DNA of 18,984 bases from Chitinophaga pinensis (lineage in GTDB: Bacteria; Bacteroidota; Bacteroidia; Chitinophagales; Chitinophagaceae). The notes below the pieces were generated by a model. That model searched no databases, was not told where the DNA came from, and saw nothing but the letters and a program-made list of their open reading frames with translations. Position numbers and translations under genes: made by a program. This document shows positions 1 to 8,127 of the stretch, piece after piece. The stretch lies in the NCBI GenBank assembly GCA_945872805.1, contig CAMCBE010000006.1, forward strand, positions 1 to 18,984, written 5' to 3'. Position 1 is the first letter of the stretch, and each line of letters starts with the position of its first letter.

Positions 1-95
1 TATATGCTGCATAAATTATGTTAAAGAACACCACATAATAAAAATATTCCCTAACATGATGATATTCAGTAAATTGGGATAATAAAATCACTTAC

Positions 96-1457
96 ATGCA
101 AAAGCATTCTTCCCAAAATAGACGTCAATTTCTTCGCAACTCTTCTGCCTTGCTCGCTCTCGCATCACTACATTCGAGCGGCATAGACCAATTGAGCTTT
201 GCTCCAAAGAGACGCGTTGCATTAATTGGAACTGGATGGTATGGCAAAAGCGATCTATTTCGATTGATGCAAGTTGCTCCTACAGAAGTAGTTGGACTTT
301 GCGACGTAGACAAACATCAGTTGCAAGAAGCCACAGAGCGCATTAGCAATCGCATCGGCAGCACGAAAAAAATTCCACTCTACAATGATTACAGAACCAT
401 GTTGAAGGAACAAAAACCAGAAATCGTTTTGGTTGGAAGTCCAGATCATTGGCATGCTCTTCAAACGATTGACTCCATCAAATCAGGAGCACATGTATAC
501 GTTCAAAAACCTATTAGCGTCGATGTAATGGAAGGCGAGGCGATGCTTGCCGCAGCCAGAAAATATGATCGAGTTGTTCAAGTAGGCACACAACGAAGAA
601 GTACTCCACACTTAGTGGAAGCCAAAAAAAATATAGTCGATGCCGGTTTGCTTGGCAAAATTCATCATGTTGAAATTTGCTGTTACTATCATATGCGCAA
701 TGAAAGCAATCCACCACTTCAACCAGTACCTGATTTTTTTGATTACGACATGTGGACTGGCCCAGCTCCGCTTCGCCCATTTGATGGATTACCACACAGA
801 GGATGGTGGCGTGGGTTTATGGAATATGGTAATGGCATCATGGGTGATATGTGCATACATATGTTTGATGCTGTACGTTGGATGCTTGATTTGGGGTGGC
901 CAACGAAAATAAGCTCCACTGGGGGCATATACGGAAATCATATTGGCAAAAGCAATATAGCAGATACACAACATGCGATTTTTGAATATGATGGGTTGAA
1001 TTGTGTTTGGCAACACAGAACGTGGGGAACTTTTGCTGACCCTGATTATCCTTGGGCATTTAAAATTTATGGAGAGAAGGGAACTCTTTCTGGAGATCCA
1101 ATGAAATATGATTTTACTCCAGTTGACGATGGCAAAAAACTGCATGGCGATACCCTGTATGAAAGAGAAAAATATCCGGAAGACCTCAACGAAGAAGATA
1201 TTGAACTACATGCTGCTTCTGCCACACGCATGCACATGAGAAATTTTATCGATGCGATTGATAACAAGACTCGACCCATTGCTGATATTGAACAAGGACA
1301 TATTTCAACTGCCAGCTGTATACTAGCCAACATATCGATGCAACTAGGCAGACCAGTACGATATGATCATAAAAAAATGGAAGTTATTGGCGATCCCGAA
1401 GCTACTAAACTACTGCAACGCCCATATAGAGGACCATGGGAACATCCAATGTCATAG
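96..1457 (+). CDS. Tat-exported Gfo/Idh/MocA-family oxidoreductase
   Basis: This 453-residue protein is predicted to be an NAD(P)-dependent sugar or polyol dehydrogenase-like enzyme acting outside the cytoplasm. A twin-arginine signal (RRQFLR at residues 9-14, then a hydrophobic stretch to about 30) indicates Tat export with the cofactor already bound. The Rossmann nucleotide motif GTGWYG is at 45-50. The family's EKP signature appears as QKP (Lys138). The C-terminal domain carries the GDMCIHMFDAVRW block (250-262), whose His and Asp residues are usually near the active site. Length and architecture fit the secreted Bacteroidota/Planctomycetota subgroup. The start is chosen because it places the RR motif about nine residues in. 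It stands alone on the plus strand, with a minus-strand pseudogene scrap downstream. Family assignment is firm; the substrate is unknown. Confidence 0.9.
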   Translation: MQKHSSQNRRQFLRNSSALLALASLHSSGIDQLSFAPKRRVALIGTGWYGKSDLFRLMQVAPTEVVGLCDVDKHQLQEATERISNRIGSTKKIPLYNDYRTMLKEQKPEIVLVGSPDHWHALQTIDSIKSGAHVYVQKPISVDVMEGEAMLAAARKYDRVVQVGTQRRSTPHLVEAKKNIVDAGLLGKIHHVEICCYYHMRNESNPPLQPVPDFFDYDMWTGPAPLRPFDGLPHRGWWRGFMEYGNGIMGDMCIHMFDAVRWMLDLGWPTKISSTGGIYGNHIGKSNIADTQHAIFEYDGLNCVWQHRTWGTFADPDYPWAFKIYGEKGTLSGDPMKYDFTPVDDGKKLHGDTLYEREKYPEDLNEEDIELHAASATRMHMRNFIDAIDNKTRPIADIEQGHISTASCILANISMQLGRPVRYDHKKMEVIGDPEATKLLQRPYRGPWEHPMS

Positions 1458-1466
1458 CCTGTTTAA

Positions 1467-1673
1467 TTATACCAATCCCTCTTGAAAATATTCAGCATGA
1501 AATCCATATACAATAGGTTCGGGAACAGTAGCGCGTGCAATTTCTTGCATAGTTATTGCATCTAGTAGCATCAAAAATGAACGCTTATTTTGTGTATCCA
1601 AGACAATTGAAATAAGTATTCCCTCTTCATCGCTTTTACTTGTTGGAGATGAAATAAAATAGGGGCTTTTTCA
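1467..1673 (-). pseudogene. C-terminal remnant of a carotenoid oxygenase (RPE65/CCO family)
   Basis: Read on the minus strand, positions 1670 down to 1467 translate without a stop into about 67 residues ending at TAA. They contain DEEGILISIVLD, then SFLMLLDAITMQEIARATVP, then YGFHAEYF. This is the pattern of the last two blades of carotenoid cleavage oxygenases, where the GFH histidine (codon 1497-1499) would be the fourth iron ligand. An in-frame TGA at 1671-1673 closes the frame, and nothing resembling the rest of the roughly 450-500-residue enzyme is present; the DUF2141 gene begins its stop codon 16 bp away. It is therefore a truncated, non-functional fragment. Family recognition is from memory of conserved blocks, without an alignment search. 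Confidence 0.72.
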
Positions 1674-1688
1674 TGGAGGTGAATCGGA

Positions 1689-2108
1689 TTAATATTTCAT
1701 ATTGATCCGTTGAATAGAATTTGGTTTATGCTCAAATAGGGCATCCTTATATCTAGGCGCACTGAATGTATTGTAGGCATTATTCGAAACGCCATATCCT
1801 TCTTTTGGAATACCAATAAGATTCGTATTCAACTTACCATCAGCATTTAAGTCGTGAAATAAGGCTATAGCATATCGACCAACAGGTAAGGCCTTAACTA
1901 TACACTGAGCCTTCTCCTGATTTGGGATTACTTTGAGCAATTGAATTGCTTTTGAAGTTAAAAATGGAAAACCCTCTTCATTATTGAATATTGCAATCAA
2001 TACTTCTCCCTTAATTGGCTTAATACGTTCAATTTCAATCACCAAGTCCTGGGATTTAGCCTCTTTTAGGAGTAGAACTAGACTAAGGAGAAAAAAATAT
2101 TTAATCAT
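1689..2108 (-). CDS. DUF2141 domain secreted protein
   Basis: The 139-residue protein has an N-terminal signal peptide (about residues 1-19, MIKYFFLLSLVLLLKEAKSQ). The mature part is a single DUF2141 domain, recognisable from AIFNNEEGFPF, the ALPVGRYAIALFHDLNADG block, then IGIPKEGYGVSNNA. The fold is a predicted beta-sandwich, and the function of the family is not established. The start ATG gives a compact signal peptide, and the length is typical. Its stop codon directly abuts the carotenoid-oxygenase remnant on the same strand, so that gene probably once lay downstream in the same transcript. It is divergent from the TonB receptor, with about 110 bp between them. No residue in it suggests an enzyme active site. 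Confidence 0.85.
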   Translation of the reverse strand: MIKYFFLLSLVLLLKEAKSQDLVIEIERIKPIKGEVLIAIFNNEEGFPFLTSKAIQLLKVIPNQEKAQCIVKALPVGRYAIALFHDLNADGKLNTNLIGIPKEGYGVSNNAYNTFSAPRYKDALFEHKPNSIQRINMKY

Positions 2109-2218
2109 TTAACTGAATAGTGGTGAATATCCTCAACAAAACTTACCAAGAATTGTTTAAACCTTGTGTGATATTCTATTTCACGTTATATCGGTGTATT
2201 TTAAAAAATTAATGGACT

Positions 2219-4639
2219 ATGGCCCTTCGTTTAATCAGATTTACTGCCCTTTTTATCCTATTGATTTCAAGTTCAGCCCAAGCCCAGAACTTAGGTAACT
2301 TAAACGGTTTCGTGAAAAAAGCCAAAAATCAAGTCCCGCTTCAAGGCGTTACAATCAAAATCAGTGGCACCGATAAACAAGCGATGACCGACAGCAATGG
2401 ATTCTACCGTATAAGGGGCATCGAAACAAAATCATATACCATTGAAGCCACATCAATAGGCTTTAAATCTCAACAAAAATTTGATATTGAAGTGACTTCA
2501 GGAAATACACTTGAAGTCAATTTTGATATGGAAGAAGAACCTGTTGAACTAGGCAATATCATCGTAAAAGCAAATTTCCCTAAACCTGTTGGCTCAGTAA
2601 ACTCAGTACAAAGCCTCAACGCCAATGAAATCATCCGTTATCCCGGTGCAAATTTTGATATGGCCAAGGTAGTACAATCACTTCCTGGCGTTTCTGGATC
2701 AGTAGGGTTTAGAAACGATATCATCATTCGAGGTGGTGCACCAAATGAAAATGTGTACTATTTAGACGGAGTTGAAATCCCTTCCATAAACCACTTTGCT
2801 ACACAAGGCGCAGCAGGCGGACCCGTGGGCATGTTAAACGTTTCTTTTTTAGATAAAGTGACCCTGCATACTTCTGCCTTTCCAGCCAAATACGATAATC
2901 CTTTATCAGGTGTTCTTCAATTTAAACAACGAAACGGTAACCCAGAAAAGGTTCAGGGTAACTTCAGACTGAGTGCAAGTGAAGCTGCTTTAACAACAGA
3001 AGGACCACTTGGAAAGAAAAATGGCAACACCACATTCTTAGCATCCGTTAGAAGATCATACTTGCAATTTTTATTTAAATTAATTGGACTTCCATTTCTA
3101 CCCGACTATTGGGATTACCAATATAAAGTAACACACAAACCCAATAAAAATAATGAAATCAGTTTCATTGGAATTGGCTCAATAGATAACTTCAGTTTCT
3201 TAAAACCCAAAGATGCAACACTCGAGCAGCTCGCTATACTAGATCAAATTCCTTTAAACTCTCAAATAACCAATACGATTGGTGTTACATGGAGGCATGC
3301 GCTTGAAAAAGGCTACTGGCAATTGGTGTTAAGTAGAAATCATCTAGACAATCGTGCAGATAAATTTGTGAATAATGATATTGGCAATGAGGAAAAACGG
3401 GTGTTAAAATATAAATCGATTGAAGACGAAAATAGACTGCGCTATGAAATAAACTTCCCCATTGGAGATGTTCAAATGAATGCAGGTGCTCAACTAATTT
3501 ATACAAACTACAACAACAGCACATACCAACGAAGAGCAGGCTATACTGCAGATTACTACACTGAATTCAACATGCTACGCTATGGCGCTTTTGTAAATGG
3601 AACAGTTAAAGTATTAAACGATAAACTGACTGCTACCGCTGGCGTTCGAACAGACGGGAATAACTATATGCAAGAAGGAGCTTCACTAGGAAAAAATATT
3701 TCGCCTAGACTATCACTTAGCTACGCAATAGCAAAAGGATTGAATGCAAACATTTCTGTGGCTCGCTATTATAAACTACCAACCTATACGATATTAGGAT
3801 TCAAAGCAAATAATCAATTTGTAAATAAGGATGTAGATTATATTCGTTCTGATCATTTCGTTGGAGGCTTAGAATGGCTCCCCTCTTCAACTACAAGAAT
3901 TACTGCAGAAGCATTCGTAAAGAATTATTCTGATTACCCCATTTCAATTGCAAATGGTGTATCCCTTGCAAACTTCGGTGGTGACTTTGGTGTATTTGGA
4001 AATGAAGAAATCGTAAGCACAGGGAAAGGGAAAGCGTCTGGATTTGAATTCCTTTTCCAACAACGATTGACAAAAAATTTCTACGGTATATTTTCATATA
4101 CATTTTACAATAGTAAATTTTCTGGAATAGATAAAATACTAATTCCTTCGGCATGGGACAATAAACACCTAGTATCCTTTACTGGTGGCTATCGTTTCAA
4201 ACACAATTGGGAAGTTGGTGTACGATTTAGACTTCAAGGTGGTGCGCCATATACACCATTCGATACATATCAATCATTAGAAAATTATTACTTCACTACT
4301 CAAGGCGTTCTCGACTATACCAGAATCAATCAATTGAGATTGAAAGCTTTCCATGCTGCAGACATCAGAATTGATAAAAAATTCAACTTTAAAAAATGGA
4401 CGTTTGATTTGTTTTTGGATATTCAAAATGCCTATAACAATAAAAACCCTACCCCTTCTGGATTTACATTAAAAAGAAATCCTGATGAAAGTTATGCAAC
4501 CACTACTGGAGAGCCATACAATCCTGGTGCTTTCAATAACCCCTTTGTTCCTAATAATAGACAAAAAGGAATGGCTTTATTCTTGCCAAATGATAGTGGT
4601 TCAATCCTACCAAGTATAGGATTTGTCGTTGAGTTTTAA
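2219..4639 (+). CDS. TonB-dependent receptor with N-terminal carboxypeptidase-regulatory-like domain
   Basis: This is an 806-residue outer-membrane transporter. It has a signal peptide at residues 1-22 (ending SSAQA), a CarboxypepD_reg-like beta-sandwich at about 28-105, and a plug domain at about 125-235 containing VVQSLPGVSG and the DIIIRGGAPNENVYYLDGVEIP signature. The beta-barrel runs to the C-terminus, which ends in an aromatic residue (GFVVEF) as outer-membrane barrels do. No SusD-like lipoprotein follows, so it is a stand-alone receptor and not a SusCD pair. The cargo cannot be read from sequence; siderophore, vitamin or oligosaccharide remain possible. An ATG at 2212 is out of frame, and the chosen start gives a normal signal peptide. 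It is convergent with the acyltransferase gene, 22 bp away. Confidence 0.93.
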   Translation: MALRLIRFTALFILLISSSAQAQNLGNLNGFVKKAKNQVPLQGVTIKISGTDKQAMTDSNGFYRIRGIETKSYTIEATSIGFKSQQKFDIEVTSGNTLEVNFDMEEEPVELGNIIVKANFPKPVGSVNSVQSLNANEIIRYPGANFDMAKVVQSLPGVSGSVGFRNDIIIRGGAPNENVYYLDGVEIPSINHFATQGAAGGPVGMLNVSFLDKVTLHTSAFPAKYDNPLSGVLQFKQRNGNPEKVQGNFRLSASEAALTTEGPLGKKNGNTTFLASVRRSYLQFLFKLIGLPFLPDYWDYQYKVTHKPNKNNEISFIGIGSIDNFSFLKPKDATLEQLAILDQIPLNSQITNTIGVTWRHALEKGYWQLVLSRNHLDNRADKFVNNDIGNEEKRVLKYKSIEDENRLRYEINFPIGDVQMNAGAQLIYTNYNNSTYQRRAGYTADYYTEFNMLRYGAFVNGTVKVLNDKLTATAGVRTDGNNYMQEGASLGKNISPRLSLSYAIAKGLNANISVARYYKLPTYTILGFKANNQFVNKDVDYIRSDHFVGGLEWLPSSTTRITAEAFVKNYSDYPISIANGVSLANFGGDFGVFGNEEIVSTGKGKASGFEFLFQQRLTKNFYGIFSYTFYNSKFSGIDKILIPSAWDNKHLVSFTGGYRFKHNWEVGVRFRLQGGAPYTPFDTYQSLENYYFTTQGVLDYTRINQLRLKAFHAADIRIDKKFNFKKWTFDLFLDIQNAYNNKNPTPSGFTLKRNPDESYATTTGEPYNPGAFNNPFVPNNRQKGMALFLPNDSGSILPSIGFVVEF

Positions 4640-4646
4640 GTTGCTT

Positions 4647-4691
4647 TATAAAAAGAAGAATTTATATTCTTATAAAAATTTTCTTTTTATA
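4647..4691. terminator. Possible weak bidirectional terminator between convergent genes
   Basis: An 11-bp perfect inverted repeat (TATAAAAAGAA at 4647-4657, TTCTTTTTATA at 4681-4691) encloses a smaller one (AGAAT/ATTCT at 4657-4661 and 4666-4670). It sits exactly where the receptor and acyltransferase genes converge and overlaps the last codons of the minus-strand gene. The stems are almost entirely A/T, so thermodynamic stability is doubtful. Confidence 0.3.
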
Positions 4692-5879
4692 TAACCAATA
4701 TAAAATCATCCACAATAACAACAAGGTAAGTCCGCCACCCACCAATGGGGCATATGCATCACCGAATACTGTATCGAAATGCTGTCCTAGGTGAATGTAT
4801 AGCGAATCATAAATCAATGACCTCATACCGGCGTCTGCCAATACATACGCTGCAATAGAATTAGCGCCGATAACCATCAAAAAGAAAGACCATTTTTTTC
4901 TTCCAGATAAATCTATAACACCAAAGAAAAATGCTAAAAATAGATAGCAAATTCCACCACTAAATATTGTCCAGGCTGGCGTCCAAATACGCTTCACGAT
5001 AGGATTAATGCCTGTTAGCTGAAGCAGTATTCCGAAAAGAATTAATGATACACCTACTATTACAAAGAATTTAAATTTCTCTTTCCCCGTTTTTGAACTT
5101 TGCATCATGTTACCCGCTAACAGGCCTAATATCATAGTGCCTAATGTAGGAATAAAACTGAGGGTAGAATATCCGCCACCATTATTCGTAAACACCGATT
5201 TACGTGGGAATAAATTTAAAAACCATTTATCAAAAGCCCATGCGAGGTTGGTATTCTTGTTCCAGTGTGCAGCAAAACCGGTTAGATTATTTTCCCAGTT
5301 AGCACTTACCCCAGCCGCTGCATAATCAAACGTACTATCAGGTAAAGGATACATAGCAAACGCAGACCAATAGCCAACAAGAATAAATGCCAAAGCAGCT
5401 AATTGAGTACGTTGAGAAGCAAATCCCAACAACACAAGGAATGTATATCCCAAGCCTATCTGACTCAAGGTGTCCTCAAATGTAAAATAGGTTTGGTCGG
5501 AACCCATTGATCTTAAGAATATACCAAGACATATTAATATAATAGAACGCTTAATGGTATGGCCAAGTAAATTTTTAAAGGATGCTCCTTTACTTTTTCT
5601 ACTCGCTATGGAATACGGTAATACAACACCCACTAAAAAAGTAAATGAAGGTTGAATCATGTCGTGCAAAGCAAGCCAAGTCCATTCCACATGACTTTGA
5701 TGAAATGACATGAATGCCCAAAATCCACTTTCGGGTAAGGAATTCGAAATCTGAGTATACGATATCACTTCGCCCATCATGAGCAGCATAACGAATCCGC
5801 GGTATACATCCAACGAGGCAACTCTATTTTGAGTAAGATCTGGCATGATGGCAGTGTTTGATGATGATGAATTTCCCAT
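4662..5879 (-). CDS. DUF5009/NagX-like integral membrane acyltransferase
   Basis: A 405-residue polytopic membrane protein with roughly ten hydrophobic segments. It is recognised by the opening LDVYRGFVMLLMMGEVI (about residues 23-39) and the HVEWTWLALHDMIQPSFTF block (about 64-82). Both are characteristic of the heparan-alpha-glucosaminide N-acetyltransferase-like family (DUF5009/DUF1624, NagX), whose members move acetyl groups across the membrane onto amino sugars or accompany amino-sugar utilisation genes. The His and Asp in the second block are the candidate functional residues. About 20 polar residues precede the first membrane segment. A plus-strand lipoprotein gene diverges 74 bp upstream. 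No amino-sugar catabolic genes are adjacent, so the substrate assignment is only a family-level inference. Confidence 0.82.
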   Translation of the reverse strand: MGNSSSSNTAIMPDLTQNRVASLDVYRGFVMLLMMGEVISYTQISNSLPESGFWAFMSFHQSHVEWTWLALHDMIQPSFTFLVGVVLPYSIASRKSKGASFKNLLGHTIKRSIILICLGIFLRSMGSDQTYFTFEDTLSQIGLGYTFLVLLGFASQRTQLAALAFILVGYWSAFAMYPLPDSTFDYAAAGVSANWENNLTGFAAHWNKNTNLAWAFDKWFLNLFPRKSVFTNNGGGYSTLSFIPTLGTMILGLLAGNMMQSSKTGKEKFKFFVIVGVSLILFGILLQLTGINPIVKRIWTPAWTIFSGGICYLFLAFFFGVIDLSGRKKWSFFLMVIGANSIAAYVLADAGMRSLIYDSLYIHLGQHFDTVFGDAYAPLVGGGLTLLLLWMILYWLYKKKIFIRI

Positions 5880-5953
5880 GTAGATGTATTAAAGAAATAA
5901 ATATATCATAAGATACGGTTATTTATAAATTCAAAATGAATTAAATTCAATTC

Positions 5954-6235
5954 ATGGAATTCAAATCAGCTAAAATTCAATGGAGTATATACATAATTTG
6001 GATGGCGCTCCTGTCATTATGCCTCTCCATAATTTCATGTGATTCAGAGTCTACCACAGATCGAAAAACAAGTCCAAGCTATGTTTCACCTTCTATCAAT
6101 TACAAAGGACAATTCAGAAAAGGGTATGTGAGAAAATCCGTAAGCACCAATAAAAATGCAATCCGAAATCAAGCAAGATCAAAATACTATTACGAAACAA
6201 GAGGGAAATACAGAAGAAAAAATAAAAACAGATGA
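5954..6235 (+). CDS. Small putative lipoprotein with a strongly basic C-terminal tail
   Basis: This 93-residue protein is not one I recognise. Residues 1-29 form a lipoprotein-type signal: lysines near the start, a hydrophobic core, then LSIISC, with Cys29 as the likely lipidated residue. The mature 64 residues are polar and Ser/Thr/Tyr-rich. They become very basic, ending RGKYRRKNKNR, which would favour binding to anionic polymer or the membrane surface. Met17 is an alternative start but would give a signal with no positive N-region, so the first ATG is preferred. The gene ends in ATGA shared with the nucleotidase start, implying translational coupling. It is first in a three-gene plus-strand unit. 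Confidence 0.6.
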   Translation: MEFKSAKIQWSIYIIWMALLSLCLSIISCDSESTTDRKTSPSYVSPSINYKGQFRKGYVRKSVSTNKNAIRNQARSKYYYETRGKYRRKNKNR

Positions 6236-6681
6236 AAAAAATTGTATACGTAGATATGGATAATGTGTTAGTGGACTTTAAAACTGGCATAAGCCGTCTA
6301 TCAGCTCAAGAACTAACAATATTTGAAGATCGATATGATGAAGTGCCCAATATTTTTTCTAAAATGGATCCCATGGAGAACGCCATAGAATCATACGAGA
6401 AACTGAGCTCACTATATGACACCTACATACTTTCCACTTCCCCTTGGGAAAATTCCACAGCCTTACACGACAAATTGAACTGGGTAAAAAAATACCTTGG
6501 AAATGTTGCCTACAAAAGACTAATTCTCTCACATCATAAAAACCTAAACAAAGGAGACTTCCTTATTGACGACCGCGAAAAAAATGGAGCAGGACAATTT
6601 GAAGGTGAGCTAATATTATTTGGGAGCGAACGTTTTCCTCATTGGGAAAGTGTTATAGAATATTTGAATCCAACTACTTAG
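6232..6681 (+). CDS. 5'(3')-deoxyribonucleotidase (NT5C type, HAD superfamily)
   Basis: This 149-residue cytoplasmic enzyme is predicted to remove phosphate from deoxynucleoside monophosphates. HAD motif I is YVDMDNVLVDF, with Asp8 as nucleophile and Asp10 as acid/base. Motif II lies in ILSTSPWENS (66-75; the STSPW segment is typical of the NT5C family). The motif III lysine is within HHKNLNKGD (101-109), and motif IV is FLIDDREKNGAGQF (110-123), with Asp113 and Asp114 binding magnesium. All catalytic residues are present, although the protein is somewhat shorter than the mitochondrial relatives. Its ATG overlaps the stop of the lipoprotein gene by four bases, and a 64-codon gene follows after 19 bp. 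Such enzymes occur both in chromosomes and phages; no phage context is visible here. Confidence 0.88.
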   Translation: MKKIVYVDMDNVLVDFKTGISRLSAQELTIFEDRYDEVPNIFSKMDPMENAIESYEKLSSLYDTYILSTSPWENSTALHDKLNWVKKYLGNVAYKRLILSHHKNLNKGDFLIDDREKNGAGQFEGELILFGSERFPHWESVIEYLNPTT

Positions 6682-6700
6682 AGATACTTCAAGAAAAAAG

Positions 6701-6895
6701 ATGAAAAAATTCCTCACTTCCGTTTTAGCCATACACAATGTAAATGGTCAATTAGGAAAATGGCCCGGACCAGTCATTGAAGCTGAATCATTTGAAGAAG
6801 CACAAGCATGGTGCTTAAAAAACACACAATACCTATTTGTGGAACAAGAAATTATTTCTGTTGACACCAATGATTCTACTTCATCATTGAATTGA
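6701..6895 (+). CDS. Unknown 64-residue cytoplasmic protein
   Basis: I do not recognise this short protein. It starts MKKFLTSVLAIHNVNG, continues KWPGPVIEAESFEEAQAWCLKN (about 20-41), and ends in an acidic, Ser-rich tail. The pattern of a tryptophan-rich turn followed by SFEEAQAWC suggests a small alpha/beta fold; similar short proteins accompany nucleotide-metabolism or phage-derived genes, but I cannot name a family. AAGAAAAAAG just before the ATG may serve as a purine-rich ribosome site. It lies 19 bp after the nucleotidase on the same strand and is probably co-transcribed. It converges with the PLP enzyme gene 19 bp later. Confidence 0.6.
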   Translation: MKKFLTSVLAIHNVNGQLGKWPGPVIEAESFEEAQAWCLKNTQYLFVEQEIISVDTNDSTSSLN

Positions 6896-6914
6896 ATGTG
6901 AAGTATAGATGGTC

Positions 6915-8078
6915 TTACTCAACTAATCCAGTTTTCTTTTTTATATCGCCAATAGCATCGAATAATCTATCTAAATCATGTTGATCATTAAACGCATTAA
7001 TTGAATAACGTAAGTACGTTTTATCTCCGTGCCTCATTACAGGAACTTGAACATGATACGATTCAAATAAATACCGCTGCAGTTTTTCTGGCTCTGAGGT
7101 CTTTATTGATGAACTAAACAACTGTCGAATAAACATATCATTCAATGGCGCTAACGGAGCTGCTCCTAAAATTTTACATAATGTTGGTGCATTATGAATA
7201 ACCAATTCCCGGCATTGACGTGAAACGCTTGTCCAGTCGTTCTCTTCCATAAATTGAATAGCATCGGGTATCGTCAAAAAAGCGGAGAAATCCCTCGTGC
7301 CATTCGTTTGATGATAATCCAAAAAAGTAGAATCTGATGGCGACATCGATTTGTACCCCCAACTTACAATCAATGGATCAACCAAAGGCTGAAGTTCTTT
7401 TTTTACATATAGAAATGAACTCCCCTTAGGAGTCATCATCCACTTATGACATGCACCCGTAAACATATCGAACGATGAATTGTCAAGATCTATTGGAACC
7501 TGCGCGGGTGCATGTGCCCCATCAACAAAAGTTATAAGTCCTTTCTCTTTGGCAATAACACAAATTTCCTCTACAGGTAGTCGAAGTCCTGTGCTACTCG
7601 TTATATAACTAATAAAAATCATTTTGGTGCGACTAGTCAATCCTTTAAAAAATTCAATAATGAATTCTTCCTTAGATTGAATCGGCAAGGAGATTGGTTG
7701 TCTTACAAATCGAGCTCCTGCCTTTTGGCAATAATATTCCCAGGTCTTATCGCACGCGCCATATTCTAAATTAGTTGACAAAATTTCATCTCCAGGTTGC
7801 AGATTGAAACTTTTAGCAATAGCATTAACCGCATAAGACGGGTTTGTTACATAGACTAAATCATCTTTATGGCAATTGAGGTATTTACCAAGCGCTGCAC
7901 GACTCTTATCTAAATAAGTCAAGCCATTTACCGTAATGAATTGAACCGGTTCTCGCTCTAACTCTAATTGATATTTTTGATAGCGTTCAAAAACAGGCTT
8001 TACACAGGCCCCAAATGAACCAAAATTTAAAAACGTAATATCATCTCTTAATAAAAAATGCTTTTTTAGGTGTTGCAT
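6915..8078 (-). CDS. Aminotransferase class V, isopenicillin-N-epimerase-like PLP enzyme
   Basis: A 387-residue fold-type I PLP enzyme. The opening FLNFGSFGACVKPVFERYQ (16-34) is typical of the CefD-like/isopenicillin N epimerase branch of class V. The pyridine-ring aspartate and adjacent His are in TFVDGAHAPAQVP (183-195; Asp186, His189). The Schiff-base lysine is Lys212 in GACHKWMMTPKG. The C-terminal small domain ends with PVMRHGDKTYLRYSINAFN, carrying the arginine expected to bind a carboxylate. Despite the name, Bacteroidota members need not make antibiotics; racemase, epimerase, lyase or desulfurase activities occur in the branch. It lies 49 bp downstream of the DUF5107 gene on the same strand and may be co-transcribed, although TATATTTA at 8095-8102 (minus) is a seven-of-eight match to a -7 element. 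Confidence 0.85.
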   Translation of the reverse strand: MQHLKKHFLLRDDITFLNFGSFGACVKPVFERYQKYQLELEREPVQFITVNGLTYLDKSRAALGKYLNCHKDDLVYVTNPSYAVNAIAKSFNLQPGDEILSTNLEYGACDKTWEYYCQKAGARFVRQPISLPIQSKEEFIIEFFKGLTSRTKMIFISYITSSTGLRLPVEEICVIAKEKGLITFVDGAHAPAQVPIDLDNSSFDMFTGACHKWMMTPKGSSFLYVKKELQPLVDPLIVSWGYKSMSPSDSTFLDYHQTNGTRDFSAFLTIPDAIQFMEENDWTSVSRQCRELVIHNAPTLCKILGAAPLAPLNDMFIRQLFSSSIKTSEPEKLQRYLFESYHVQVPVMRHGDKTYLRYSINAFNDQHDLDRLFDAIGDIKKKTGLVE

Positions 8079-8127
8079 TGAAAATGTTAAATGATAAATA
8101 TAGATAGGCCCGCACCATGAAATAAAA

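Noticed and set aside
2219..4639. SusC of a polysaccharide utilisation locus
   Set aside because: No SusD-like gene follows, and the plug lacks the surroundings of SusC pairs. It is better called a generic TonB-dependent receptor.
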